NCBI GenBank assembly: GCA_002917075.1
Contig: NTMA01000074.1
Location: 124,001-188,000, forward strand
DNA: 64,000 bases
Origin: Hawksworthiomyces lignivorus
Lineage: Eukaryota > Ascomycota > Sordariomycetes > Ophiostomatales > Ophiostomataceae
Direction of reading: 5' to 3'
Shown here: piece after piece, positions 31,994 through 44,328 of the stretch
Position numbering within the stretch: the stretch's first letter is position 1
How the letters are laid out: every line of letters starts with the position of its first letter
Notes under the pieces: model-generated
What the model saw: the letters and a program-made list of their open reading frames with translations, nothing else
What the model was told of the DNA's origin: nothing
Databases searched by the model: none
Made by a program: the position numbers and the translations under genes

Positions 31994-34164
31994 ATGGGAA
32001 ACGGCCAAGGGAAACCGACCGACCTCAGTGGCGAAGGTGAGAATCTCAAGGCGCGATGAGGGCGAGGGATACGCAGAGGTGAAGGAGAATTTTCTGGCTA
32101 ACACGTATCGGCGCCCTTGCGGCCATTGCGATCAACTCCAGTGAATCTAAACCACTTCCGCCTGTTGCGAGTCGTCGGACGCGGTGCTTTTGGCAAAGTC
32201 CGCATCGTCGAGAGAAAGGACACAGGTCTAGCCTTTGCACTCAAATATATTCGAAAAGATGAAGGTGAGAACCGCTCTTGGGTCGTGTGCAGTCGCCTAG
32301 CACTGGCAAATGAAGATATGAGCTAATCCTTCGTCTTCGTATATCTAGTCGTACGCTCAGAAAGCGTTCGGAATATTATCCGTGAGCGGCGCATGCTCGA
32401 ACAAGTGAATCACCCTTTTATTTGCAATCTACGCTATAGTTTCCAAGACATCGAATATATGTACGTTCCCATGCCAATTAATAAATATGGCTGTTTCGGT
32501 AGCTGCTAACACGCCGCCCTAGGTACCTCGTTGTCGATTTAATGAGTGGTGGAGATCTGCGGTTCCATATATCTCGAAAGACATTTACAGAAGAGGCCGT
32601 ACGGTTCTGGATTGCTGAGCTGGGATGTGCCCTTCGTTATGTCCACGGACAAGGGATTGTCCATAGAGACGTGAAACCTGACAATGTCCTCCTCGACTCG
32701 GACGGTCATGTCCATCTTACCGATTTCGTACGTCAAAAAAATGCTGCGACTCTCACTGGACATTCTTTGATAGCTAACACCTCTGTGAACAGAATGTCGC
32801 TTCTGACATAGTCCCTGGTCGAACCCTGACAAGTAAATCCGGCACACTTGCATATCTTGCTCCAGAAGTGTATTCAGGCCGTGGTTATGACTTCCGTGCT
32901 GACTGGTGGTCGCTTGGCGTAACATTCTATGAATGCATATACAACAAGGTAAGCTAAACAATACGGACAATCCAATATCAGCGAGTTCCAGCAACTGATT
33001 TTTGAAACCGTGCAGCGCCCTTTTGAAGGAACCACCGAGACGTCTCTGGGTTCTACCATCCAGGCTGCAACTCCCAAATTTCCCATCACATCACCTCCCG
33101 TGTCTCTTCCTTGCCTCTATGCTATTCGAGATGCTCTCACCGCCGATACATCCAAGCGCCTTGGTGCGACCTGGGAGAGCTTCATCACACACGAATTCTT
33201 TGCCGATATTGACTTCAATGCGCTCGAAAGGAAAGAAATTGAACCTGTGTTCATCCCTTCGGCCGATAAGACCAATTTTGATGCTACCTATGACCTGGAA
33301 GAGCTACTGTTAGAGGAGGCGCCTCTGGAGGCCCGCGCACGGCGACAAAAACCACGAGAACGGTTAAAGGAAGATGCCACAGACAGAGAAATCCGAGAAG
33401 ACGAACTGTATCGCATGATTGAAAGAGACTTCCGCCCCTTTGATTACACCATCGCTGCTTACAAAAAGTACGTTATCCGTTTACGCTTTGAGGTAATGGT
33501 CAAAGAAGACTGTATTAATGCAATCAAATTTAGGATGACGGAAGAAGCGGCTCAGCAAGAAAGCCAATTCAATTTGAATTCCGGAGAAGTTCCTGCTCCT
33601 CCGCCGCAGCCACAGGCTCTCACAACCGACGAAGCCTTGCCAGCGTCTCGTGCTAGCACTAGCACTGCAAATGCTTCCCAGCACGATTCGAATGCGGATC
33701 TTAGCGGAAGTGCCCCCCAGTCTACTGATCAAGGTAGTTGGCCTACTAGCAGTCAACAGCGGCGAGCAGCACCTGGTCGGCCGCCTCCGCTACCGCCATA
33801 CCCGAACCCGTACACCAACTCAGCGCGCAATAGCAACCTAACGCGGTCAGGACGGCATCTTGCTCACGTCCCCAGCGGCAGTGTGGTTTTAGGCAGCCCG
33901 ACTGGTGGCGTGCAGGTCCGGCTAGAGGGTACGGGCAACTGGTCTGATTTGGCACGACAGGACGCAACACTTCCAACCGACGCAGCTGTCGGTGGCTTAA
34001 TTAGCGAAGGCGGCGCCGGCGGTCCAGGTGGCAAGGGAGATGGCTCAGCTTCCAGTGGCGGTGTCTTCGGCTTCCTCAGTCGCAAGAAGGGTCGCGGCAA
34101 CAGTCCAAAGCCGAAAGAACGGGGAGTCTTGGGCAAAGAAGGTGCACGGATGGTAATTGGATGA
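31994..34164 (+). CDS. AGC-type Ser/Thr kinase, YANK/STK32 family
   Basis: Seven exons: 31994-32036, 32142-32264, 32349-32460, 32523-32727, 32793-32948, 33016-33467 and 33534-34164, giving 573 residues. It starts [20 protein letters not shown]; Gly2 is a possible myristoylation site, as in animal STK32. The kinase domain runs from the glycine loop GRGAFGKV (27-34), with Lys49, helix-C Glu68, HRDVKPDN (140-147) and APE (184-186). The Mg-loop reads DFN (160-162) rather than DFG, which is characteristic of YANK kinases. After the kinase core come a charged helical segment and a Ser/Gly/Pro-rich tail ending in a basic [13 protein letters not shown] patch. The last intron (66 nt) is a multiple of three without a stop, so its retention would keep the frame. 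Biological role in fungi is poorly known. Confidence 0.92.
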
Positions 34165-35431
34165 GCCTGTGAACCATTGGTTTATGGCGAGATCATTCTG
34201 CACCTCAATTTCCACTGCGTGTCTTTACCATTCATGGCTGTGGTCAGCCAGACCTCTCCATGATGATATCAGACAATGCCAACAACTCGTTGCTGTTTTC
34301 AAGCAACGGGTTTTGATATTTTACGAGCTAAGGTATAACGACTGTGGAAAGGAAATGCCAAAATGTAGCATCTGCATGACTATGTCGAGACATTTTGGCG
34401 AAGTGATTAGTGTCACTTTATACTGAATACATAAAGAGCGATTCATCTCAGCGTATCTACTATATGGGCCATTTTCATTCACTATCATCTTTTCCAGGAA
34501 TTTGGTTTTAATCTTGTTTATTTGGCCGAACTTTTTCATATGTGCTAGAGGTAATGGCGCGAAAGGGAGGGTAGCCAGACATTTTTGACCTCCACGGGGT
34601 CTGATAGAACATAAATACCCCCTTGAATTTATTTGTCATTGATTCTTATGCCTTGGTTCGCCTCTGAGCTGTGTCTAGTTTGTGAATGTTAACGACAGCG
34701 CAGATCACTGTAATATTAGAGAAGCAAATGCTGAGGCAAGGCAAGAGCATGAACACATACATATTCATAGCAAAATAGCGTCTAGACGCAATTCTACCAA
34801 TGCCTGGAACTAAGAACATGTTTGCACTTTTAGAGAGAGCTAGAGGTTTCTGCATTGTTCTAAATAACCCAAAAAACTAAGCACAGGACTCAGAGAGAAA
34901 GACAGAGTAACGATTGAACTGATTCCATTTGTGTTCGTATCCGTGTACTATCATCTTTTAGTTCAACTTGATATATGCAGCACACGTCTCAAGTCGAATA
35001 AAAGAGAGAAAACGATATAAAAGGAAACAGCATTTAGAAAAAAAAAAGCAAAATAAGCGACGAAAAGCTGACAACTCGGAAACGTCAGAACGCCTAAAAC
35101 TCTTCCTATTTGTGGCCCTGTTTGTTTCCCAGTGTGTCCTGTAAATGTGTTTTGTTTTGCTTGCCGCACACACAACAAAGTAAAAGTGCCAAGTAAACCG
35201 CCTCCGGGTTGTAAATGATCAAGATAACGTGGCGCACCCGCCACTCCAATACAAGAAAGCCAAGAAGAAAAAAGATCACCAAAATAAGTTAGCGAAGAAG
35301 CCTAGCCCAACTGTAAGGTTTAGGACGCTGGCCTTCGGGGTAAAAAGAGAAAGAAAAGAGAAGAACGAAGATCCAAAAAGGAGGCTAAGAATCAAAATCA
35401 ACCCCGTACGAAACCAGAAAATGCAGCATTG

Positions 35432-35472
<41 letters not shown>

Positions 35473-35710
35473 GAAGAACGAAATTTCCTCCAGATTTGCC
35501 AACAGTTAGTCGACACGATAACCAAAAAACGCACGTTAAACCATGTAAATGTTTCCTTTCCCAAACCAGAAAGTTTCCTGAGTTTGCCATAACTTTTCGT
35601 TCCTCGTATATCACGGTGCGCACAGCCCCTTCATCGCGTTTGTTTGCAGTTTTGGTACAAAAATGGAACAGGAATCTGGTCATATAGAACCCCAGACGCT
35701 GTCTTTTCCA
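34165..35710. other. Convergent intergenic spacer (kinase / YAP1-like gene)
   Basis: Contains the two 3' UTRs, AT-rich sequence and a 40-A run at 35432-35471. No gene supported. Confidence 0.55.
35432..35471. repeat. Run of 40 A
   Basis: Uninterrupted poly-A on the plus strand, about 240 bp beyond the stop of the YAP1-like gene (poly-T in the sense of that gene). Length may be unreliable in assembly. Confidence 0.95.
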
Positions 35711-37826
35711 TTACAAAGCTTCGGCCTCGGCCATCACGCCAGTTGTCAGTTTTGAAGCGCATTGGCCGTCCTTGCCGAGATATTTGTTCATGACTGCGTG
35801 GAAGTCCTGTTCTTCCACAACAGCGCCAGTGCCCGAGCACTTGGCCTTCTTCTGCAGGTCAGCACAGAGACCGTCAAGGTCAAAATCACCGTTTTGAACC
35901 TTCGGGCAATCCTGTAACCGCTCCCTAGATGGTGCGTTAGCAAATAGCCTTAGAAGTTGCTGAGTGAGAGCCTGGGAGACATACCAAATCTTGTTGCAAG
36001 TGAGAAGTGCTCCAGATGAAGTCTTGGGAACGGGGGGTAGCGAATGAAGAGTAGGCGATGACACCTCACCCTCCTTGGCAGCATCGATTTGCGCAATCAA
36101 ACTTGACTTCTGCACAATTGGGCTAGGTGCCACGTTGAAAGGGGTGGTGAAGTCGACATCCAGCGCATCATTGAAGAAGCTGTCGTCAAAGCCACCGCTA
36201 GATAGGATGTTCTCTTGCGGCTCGCGGTAATCACCAAAGAGCTGGGGGTCAAACCGGAAGCTGTTCTGGGTCGCCCCAAGCCAGCTCATGTCGTTGATGT
36301 CCACATTGGCGAACTGAGAAAAATCTGCTATCGCATTAGCATATTTGCCTTTTGTATTCTCTCCCCCCTGCACGTTCTTTTCACGACTATCCCTTCTATC
36401 CCGCCAATTTGTCTCGATTTGGGCAGACAAATGTTTGTTTGGCAGACGGATAGCTGGGATACCTACAAGAAGACAAATTCACTGATGGCGTTCTGTAGTC
36501 TCACCTTGACCTGAGTTTGTATTGGCAAACATCGTCGGATGCTCTTCCCCAATCGTTGTCATGGTATCAACCGGCTTAAATCCCATGGGGGACTGTGTAA
36601 ACGGTTCAGGAGATGTTCCGCATGATGAGTTTGAGGCAGAGGCAGAGTGGGATGAAGAGGATGGCGAGCTTGTTGATGCCGAATCCATGCTCGTCCTCGG
36701 CGCACTTGGAGCGTTGCTCAGGGCGGGGGAGAAAACACTGGACAGCTTGGACAGGTCGTCTTTGTTCATTTTTTGGAGGCCGTCTCTGGTGGAGTCTGCT
36801 GGGCTGCCTTGTATACTTGTGGCAGCTGTGTTACTGCCTTTTCCCTCGTTTGGGGACTGTAGCGAAGTGTCGAAGGAAGGGGTCCTTTTTGAAGAAGAAG
36901 CCGCAGATGGGCTGGCTCCGCTCTGGGATGCCGGATCAGACAGCTGGCCAAACTTGGGGAACTCAAACTGGAAGTTGACATCATTGATGTTGTTGAAGAT
37001 TGGGTTCCCAAAGAGCTGGTGGCCACCTTGGGGGTATGTAGAGCGAGACCGAGTCATCAGAGAAACCCGCTTCTTGTACTCGTTGAGCTCAACAGACATC
37101 TTCTCAATCTGGGAGCGAAGCAGGCCGTTCTCACTGTTTGCTGCTTCCGAGGCCTTCTCCAATTCAGCGACCTTGGTCTCAAGATCCTTCAGGTGCTTCT
37201 CCTTGCGTTCGCGGAATGCCCGCTGCGCAGCGCGATTTTGTGCCTTACGTTTCTATTTTTACGAAAGGAAAAGAAACAAGCTTGGTTAGTAAACTTTTTC
37301 CTCTTATCCCAGAAAAAAATTCTGCCCCGCATAGGCGAAGCAGGGGGGAATAGCAGGCAATACGCACTGAACTCGGCTCTGACGTCAACGGCTTCCTGCC
37401 CGGCTTCTTCGGGACCTTCTCGGAACCCTCGCGCCGCTTGGCAGAGCCTAAATCATCATCATCATCATCAGGATGACCTCTCTTGTCGGGCGAATCATTG
37501 TCGGCGTTGCTGGGAGCCGACTCGGTCTTGACGTCATCGTTGGAAGCGGTGTCACCATTGCCATCAAGATAATTGGACTGGTCTTCACTGTTCAAGGTGA
37601 AGTCCAGACTGTCGTCGGCGCCATCGAAGGAATAGTCATAGTCCAGATAGGACGAGTCTGGGATGCCCTGGGTGACATCCGCAGGCTTTGTGGTAGGTGT
37701 CTCAGTCAATGAGGACGGTGCTAGAGTCAGACCGCTTGCCGCCGCGGCTGGCCGATTGGCATTCAGCGCAGCAAACAGTAGCTCTTGCTGCTGAGGAGTG
37801 AGAAGGAAGTTCGGGTTGGATGCCAT
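35711..37826 (-). CDS. YAP1/AP-1-like bZIP transcription factor
   Basis: Four exons: 37826-37368, 37252-36505, 36324-35985 and 35924-35711, giving 586 residues. The start MASNPNFLLTPQQQELLFAAL matches the conserved N-terminus of fungal YAP1 proteins. The basic region is KRKAQNRAAQRAFRERK (154-170), followed by a leucine zipper. The PAP1 region contains FGNPIFNNIND and, later, FDPQLFGDYREPQENIL. A Cys in SSCGTSPEP (Cys364) marks the N-terminal redox region. The C-terminal redox region has Cys512 (TCNKIW), Cys536 and Cys545 (KKAKC). In the family these cysteines form disulfides under peroxide, mask the export signal and keep the factor in the nucleus to induce antioxidant genes. The 60-nt last intron (35984-35925) is in frame and open. 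For the second intron, the acceptor at 36325 restores the family-like DFSQFANVD; a nearer TTGTAG acceptor is also in phase but yields atypical sequence. Confidence 0.92.
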
Positions 37827-40800
37827 TTCGACTGTGTTTGGAGATGTGAAGCTGATGGGAGAGATGGAAACGAAGATAGAAGAGATGAAGTGTCCTCAGG
37901 CAATGAAAGTAGGGTCCACTGTCTCGGCCAACCACTCGAAAGAGCTTTGGGGTCACAGAGCAGTCAATTGAGGCCTCAGGTCTCTATCCTATCGTGTTCG
38001 ACACGACTTGGAAGGTCCTGCGTCAAGAATCTGCGGCAGTGACAGATGATAAAAGACAGGTATTCCGCAGGCGTCCAAGGGGAACAAAAAGTTCAAAGAT
38101 AGGGGGAGGCGATGAAAGGAGATGTCGCCTCCCAGAGACAGTTGATAGGACTTGTTCACACGGGAGGAGACAAGCCAAAGATGGAAGAAGATGAGAAAGA
38201 AGATGGAGTCTTCAATTGCGCGAGCCTTCACAAAGAAAGAGAGAAATAGGAAACGGAAGGCAAAACACGATGACGATATACGTGTGGAGAGTGAAAAAGC
38301 AAATGAGGGGATTGCGTTGTGTAGGAGAGAGAAAACGGGGGCGATAGAAGAAGGAAAACGAAACGAGTTGTGGCCTGGGAGAGGTGGATTTTCTGCCTGG
38401 AAATCCTCGGGCACGGCGATAGTAGAGGACTTGGAGGGGGGCAAGACGTGAAAGAACGTGAACGTAAGATTGCAGTGTGCGGGTATAGGCAAGGTGGGCA
38501 GGGGGAGTTGAATTGCGGTAGCAAAGCAGATGGGCGATGGGCAGATGGGTTTTGGATGTGGATGTAACTGGAGGCTAGAAAACGGGTCAAAATAGACTTC
38601 TGGAAGACTTTTGGATGGGAAGAGGGGGTGCCGGGTTGATAAGGTTCGATTGCGTGCCAGGTGTGCGCCAATGTCTCGTTGTCCCTATCCCTTTTCGTTT
38701 TCTTTTTTCTCGCCTATTTTTTTTTCTTTTTTTTTTTTTCGTCTCCAATGGTCTGTCTGTCTTGCACTGTACGGAACTTGCAATAGGAGGAGGCGTTTGA
38801 TGATGATGCAAACGTGGAATGAGGTGGTTGAGGAAGGCGTGTGAAAGAAGACGTGGGAGGGAGAGAATCAGATGGATGAGATTGGAAAAGAGGGGCCTCA
38901 GCGAAGAGCAGAAAAAAAAGGCCACTGTACATTATATTGAATTTGTCAGCTTTTCGATGGAAGAAGCAGACGGGGAAAGGCAGAGCCTGCAAAATTCCCC
39001 CGGCGCGGCGTGAGATTCCCGCCCCATGCCGTTTTTATCCTCGCCCATGTCCGTGGTACATTCTGTCTTCTCCACCCACAAACCAGCCTTTCGAAAGTGC
39101 ACCTGCCCTTGTTCATACGTGTAGCAGAGCTCTCTGCGTATAACTCCGTCCTCCGCAAGTATGTACTCGTGCTTTAGCTGCGACATGGGCGGTCATGACT
39201 CTCCCCCTTCTGCTCATGCAAAACCTCGTGAGGGCAGGCACGCGCAGCTCGCATCGGATGTACGAGTACAGCTACGTATATACGCAAAAGCATGCATCCA
39301 GCTCATACGGGTTGGACTGTGCGCCAATGACGCCTGCAAATTGGGGACATAGTAGGACAGAGCTGTACTTGTACTTAGCTCAACCCAGAAACCGTTTTTC
39401 CCAGCACTGTGACGCGCTCGGCAAAGTTCCTGGGGAATATCACGGCTTGGGCAGCAGTCGGCCCAGGCTCGACGCAGAAAGGCGGAACGAGCACCAAACC
39501 GCATTTTGGAGTCCTTTCCGAGTCAGACAAAAAGAGAGAGCACGAATTGAGTCATGCCAGGCCCTTCTCTTTGCTCTTTTTCTATATTTGCACTCGTACG
39601 CGTATCGTATTATATACGAAGGACGATTTGGGCGAGCTCGCACCAGCTCGGAATTTACCAGCGTTACCACCGTAACTCCACATGGCAAGGCCGTGTCAGC
39701 AGGAGGAAAGCCTGCCCGCATTAAATGCAGGGGAAGAGCAAGTACTCAGGTATCTCCTCCACGCTCAAGGACGCCGCCCTCCTTCGAAGCGAGGTGGGAG
39801 GGCAAGCGACAGCGTGTGTGCCCGTATTCTACACAGTGGAAAGGGCGTGAGTAATAACAACCAACCAATGAAGCATGCGGACTGGCAAACTCGAGCATAG
39901 TTTCTTTGTCTCTCGTTTCGTTAGTTTGGAATCAATCATTTCAAAAAAAGGTAAAGGCCGATGGTCAAATCCCGCCCATCAGAATTTGGCCTTTTCAGTC
40001 TCACCTGGAATTACGGATTTAGAAGAGGGGCGAAAAAAGATGCGGTCCAGAAGAGCATGAATAACCAGGCTTGCCAAGAGAAGACCACCTTAAACCATGT
40101 TCGCACTCATTCGACTATGGCTTTTTCTTGATCGAAGCCGATAAAATATCGCTTTCGAAGAACTAGCACTTCCTACGTCACTTGTTCACTACCTAAAGTT
40201 CTTAGCGACATCACGTGTCTCTAACCGCAACCGGCATCAAATTCAAGTCTCGTATGTAAGCCACGCCTAATCATCTCCTCAGCAGTCTAGAATACGGGAA
40301 GCAAGTGTGAGTAGTAGAACTGCGACTGAATGCGACTCGATGCGACAGATCAGATCTAAAGTAAGCATCGCTAAGCATCAACGAAAACAAGAAGCCGATC
40401 GCTGCCATATTGCAATTGATTCTAGACCAGAGCGACTTGACTAGCCAAAAGATACAACGATTGGCATTCTCTCTCCCTCTCTATCTCTCCCCCTCTCTCC
40501 GTGTGTGTGTCTGTGTATGTGTTTCTCTGTCTCTCTCTCACCGACAGAACCTGATAGGAGTGTGCAGCGGAGTGCAGTTGGTGTGGGTTTGCGTGTCGCC
40601 AGATCTTCAGCAGATATGCCGTCCGCTAGCCAGGGACTTTTTCAGGGGAGCCAGTCTGTGGGTGGGTAGAATGAGCATGCCAAAGACTGGGGGAGGAGCT
40701 GACGGCGAGGAGCTGGGCAGATAAGGTGCCATGGGAGAGACCCATAAGCTAAATATGCTCCATGACGACGCATGCAGCGAGCACTAAGCATACGGAAGCA

Positions 40801-41398
40801 GAGGCCTAAGCCTTTTAATAAGGTATTAGGAAAAAGCATGTTTTTCCATTGTGCTTAACCACATAAAGACCACCAAAATTAGCAGGTGGGCTGAAACCGA
40901 GGCTGACGCTTTTGGAGGGGGAGTCATGTGTGGCTTGACTCTGGATGACACACCATATCCGAAAGGGGGCAGGCGGGGACGAGGGACCGGCTCATTAAGT
41001 GAAAGTGTAAATGATGGAGTTGTAACACTAGCGTGCTCAGATAGCCCGTATGCGGCAACTCCCTCTCTCCTCGCATCATTGAGCAGAGGTAAGCACAGCA
41101 CCACCAGACGAACCACCGCCGCATCAGACATCCAATAGAACAGCACAGAAGAGAAGCTGGCATCAGGAGCAGCAGATCGACAGCTTGCTGCTTCTCCAGT
41201 GCATACACATATTCACCTTTCACATCGTCCGGCTCTGTCTCTGTGCTCGCTTTCCTTTCCTTGTTTCGGTTTCGTCTCTCGCTCGCTATCTTCACCCAAT
41301 CCCCCCCTCTCTCTCCTTCTCTCTCTTTCTTCCTCTAGCTCTCACTCTCACCTCTCATCTCTCTGTTCCGTTTCCCTACCGCCTCCTCCTAGCCCACG
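37827..41398. promoter_or_regulatory. Divergent promoter region between the YAP1-like and BSD-domain genes
   Basis: About 3.6 kb between two outward-facing starts. On the minus strand 37830-38930 is very C/T-rich and suggests a leader of about 1 kb for the YAP1-like gene. On the plus strand 41210-41390 is C/T-rich and suggests the leader of the BSD gene. The middle carries short frames with no family resemblance. Confidence 0.5.
40467..40540. repeat. CT/GT microsatellite
   Basis: Interrupted (CT)n blocks flank a short GTGTGTGTGT block. It lies about 0.9 kb upstream of the BSD-domain start. Confidence 0.9.
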
Positions 41399-42882
41399 AT
41401 GGATCTCGCCTACGATCATATCACGGAGGAGTCGCTCCCCCAGGACGAGGAGGGCAGGGACCACACCCGCGTCGCCAGCACCGTGGCCCCGGCATCGACG
41501 CTCAACGCCGACTTCCAGGCTGCCTACAGCGCCTTCTCTGCCAGCCCCTGGGCCAGCCGGCTCGGTGGTTTCTTTGGCAATGTTGTCAAGCAGGTGCGTT
41601 GACAAGGGTTGCCCCCTATCACGTGTTGTTCTCGGCCCATATCAAAGACTAACGTTTGTGCGTGTTCCCCCCCTCCCAGGGCGAGTCGGTCTACCGGGAA
41701 GCCCAGCAAGAAGTCACCGCGCTCGGCCAGGATGCTTCGAAGGGCCTGTCAGACCTCCGGGCCACCATCGTCAGCCGCACGCGCGGCCTGTCCCTGACAA
41801 CCCCCTCGCCCTCGTCGACCGCTGCCGACCCGAATGCCGCATCATCCTCCGCGTCTTCGTCTGGCGCTGCTGCTCGGGACGCAGACACGACATCGACGAC
41901 ACCGACCGCCGACGGGGCCGATAGCGAGGCCACCGTCCTGACCCGCATCAAGGGCGAGGCGACCAAGCGGCTGCGTGACCTACAGCGGGCCGAGGACGCC
42001 GCTGACGAGGCCCTGGTCAAATTCGGCACCGGCCTCCGCGACTTTTTGCGGGATGCGATTACGATTGCGCCTCCCTCGGCAGCTGATGGCAGCGGCAGCA
42101 CGACGGCCGCAGGCGGAAGTGCAGGCGGTGCAGGCGGTGCTGCCGCTGGCGCCGTCCTCTTTGAAAGCAAGGACGCCCAAGGCAAGCGCGTGATCCACAC
42201 CTCGCGCTTCGATGCCCAGCTGCACGTGATCCACACCAACCCAGACAGCTTCGCCCGGGACCCGTCGTCCAGCGCCGAGTTCGCCTCGTGGACGACCGGC
42301 TTTGACATCGGCAACAAGACCGAGGACATTGCCGCCGACCTGAACAAGTACCCGGAGCTGCGTGCCACTATGGAGACCCTGGTGCCGGACACCATCCCCT
42401 ACGCCGACTTCTGGAAGCGCTACTACTTTTTGCGGCACGGCATCGAGACTGCTGAGGCCCGCCGTCGGGACCTGCTGCGGGGTGTGTAGTATACGTTTTC
42501 CTTCTTTTTTTTTGTTTCTTGGTTTCTTTTTGACTAACGTGTATGGTGACTAGCCGCATCTGCCGAGGAAGAGATCGGCTGGGACGAGGACTCGGACGAC
42601 GAGGCGGACGAGTCAGGCGTCGAAGTGTCCGCCGCGACGGCCCCACGGCGTCCCGGCTCCACCGAGTCATCCACGACGATCCTGCCATCGCCCTCACACG
42701 CCACCACCTCCGCAGACGGCCTGCTGAAGCCCAGACTCACGTCCCGCAAGTCTGACGAGAAGTCACAGGCTGACAGCGAGGCCAGCTACGACATGGTCGG
42801 CGCCAAGTCGGGTGCGCCAAGCCAGGCGCCCAACAGCCCGCAGCGGGTCGAGGAGGACAGCGAGGAGGAAGATTGGGAGTAG
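41399..42882 (+). CDS. BSD-domain protein
   Basis: Three exons: 41399-41593, 41680-42481 and 42554-42882, giving 441 residues. The BSD domain is at about 265-325: WTTGFDIGNKTEDIAADL, then YADFWKRYYFLRH with its conserved Phe-Trp pair. The N-terminal half has an amphipathic SPWASRLGGFFGNVVKQ segment followed by helical, Ala/Ser/Thr-rich sequence including TRIKGEATKRLRDLQRAED. The C-terminal tail is acidic and Ser-rich, ending EEDSEEEDWE-like. Similar fungal proteins resemble animal SYAP1/BSDC1 and are proposed to act in membrane trafficking or signalling rather than in TFIIH, where BSD domains are also found. The exon 2 donor is GGTGTGTAG; splicing to CCGCATCTGCC restores the acidic tail in phase. 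Function is inferred only from the domain. Confidence 0.88.
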
Positions 42883-43543
42883 AAGCCAGACCTTGCTTTC
42901 TCTCTCTATCTCCCTCTCTCATGGTACATACGCAAAGCAGGAGGCATGCTGCAAGTGCATGTCTTTTGCGTCTCTGGCTGTCACATATGGTTCTTCTGTC
43001 ACGCTGCTGGGCTCCTCACATTTCTGAGATCTGCTTTTCATTTCTGCGTATGGGACGGAGTTTCTTTTTTATATCTTGCTTGACCCAACTTTGCTCTTGA
43101 ATATGCCCTTCGACCGCTTTCTATCCGGTCCACCTGTTGCTCTTCTTAATATCTAGCTGGCGTTTCTCATGGGCCTTTCCTTTTGCGCTTTGCGTTTTGC
43201 ATCTATTGTGTCCTATAGCTACACCTCCTAGTCGCGCTGTGACAGCACATATTATTTCCTGTGGTGCTTCATGAGCAAATATGCAAATCTCGGATATTTT
43301 GTGTCTCTATGCCCCAGAGCGTTTTAAAATTCTGCGCTTCTATGAAAAAGTATGCACGCCCGCCTTTTTTTTGCCTCCAGCCTAACGCAAGCAGATGAAA
43401 TGAAAAATTCCCGAAATGTAAACCTTATAGAATCCCAGCACAAAAATTTTGCCCATGCTCAACAGAAATTAAATAAGAGTAGCGCTTTTTGAACAAGCCC
43501 ACATGACCGGCACCAAGGAAGCAGCCCCCTCCGAGAGAGCCGA
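42883..43543. other. Convergent intergenic spacer (BSD gene / TSR2)
   Basis: Contains 3' UTR sequence of the two convergent genes. Nothing else recognised. Confidence 0.55.
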
Positions 43544-44328
43544 CTACCTCTTCTTCCGGGTCACTTTGGTAAAGCCGTCCTCGTCCACCTCGGGAGGCGG
43601 CTTCTTCTCGCGCAGCTGCGCTTCTACCAGGTCTGGCGCCTCGTCCATGTTGACGTCGCCGCCACCTTCTTCGTCGTCATCATCATCATCATCGTCGTCG
43701 TCGTCGTCGTCGTCGTCGTCATCTTTGTCGTCGTCGTCGGTCTGCCAGGCCGTGTCGTCGTCCGGCGCCGCCCGCGCCGCGTGGAACTGGCCGGCGACCT
43801 TCTTGCCGCGGGCGGCCTCCCAGCGGCGGCGCAGGTCCTCGGCGCCGGCAAACTGGCCCCGGCGGCACTGGGTCCACAGCTCGACGACCTGCTTGGCCAC
43901 GTCAAAGGCGGTGCCGTCGTCGACGACCGTGTCGAACTCGTCGTCCATGATCTGCAGCAGGCGCGTCTCGACGTCCATGAGCAGGTCCTCGGCCGTGGCC
44001 GCCGCCGCTGCAACCGCAGACTGCGAGGACGCCGCAAACGACGGCGACTGCCAGGTCGCCTCAAAGAGCTCGCACACGGCGCCGGCGAACCAATCGCGCT
44101 TGTCGGCGCCGTCGCCGCCGCCGAGGTTGCTCTCGACCGCAAACGACAGCGGCGCCCACAGGTGCAGGGCCATGGCGACGGCCGACTCAAAGGTGCGCTC
44201 GCACGTCTCTGCAGCGCAGGGGGGAGAAAGGAGCAAGGTCAGCAGAGCGGTCTCGTTGTCTGGCGGGCCCACACAGGGGACCGAAAGCGACAGTAGAAGC
44301 ATCTCTTACCCTGGGATGGAGTCGCCAT
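43544..44328 (-). CDS. TSR2: Pre-rRNA-processing protein TSR2
   Basis: Exon 1 is 44328-44310 (MATPSQ plus one base) and exon 2 is 44208-43544, joined in phase 1 over a 101-nt intron (GTAAGA...TGCAG). This gives 227 residues. The WGG/TSR2 domain shows ALHLWAPLSFAVESNLGG, FAGAVCELFE, LLQIMDDEFDTVVDDGTA and AKQVVELWTQCRRGQF. Tsr2 is an escortin that carries free ribosomal protein eS26 from the importin to the assembling 40S subunit, and it is needed for 20S pre-rRNA processing. The C-terminal part is very acidic with an uninterrupted run of about 17 Asp before EEGGGDVNMDEAPDL, then a basic KVTRKKR end. The Asp run fits the acidic tail used by the family. The gene lies close to RIB3 on the same strand. 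Confidence 0.92.
43671..43739. repeat. GAC/GAT trinucleotide repeat (poly-Asp) in TSR2
   Basis: A mostly TCG/TCA run on the plus strand, encoding the poly-aspartate tract of TSR2 on the minus strand. The frame is maintained. Confidence 0.9.

Noticed and set aside
32725..32800. DFN in place of DFG in the kinase as a sign of a dead kinase
   Set aside because: DFN is normal for the YANK/STK32 family and Lys, HRD and APE residues are present.
36522..37289. 255-codon plus-strand frame over the YAP1-like gene
   Set aside because: Mirror of Ser/Asp-rich coding sequence; bZIP and redox motifs are on the minus strand.
43671..43739. TSR2 trinucleotide run as a disruption
   Set aside because: It stays in frame and encodes the acidic tail expected in TSR2.
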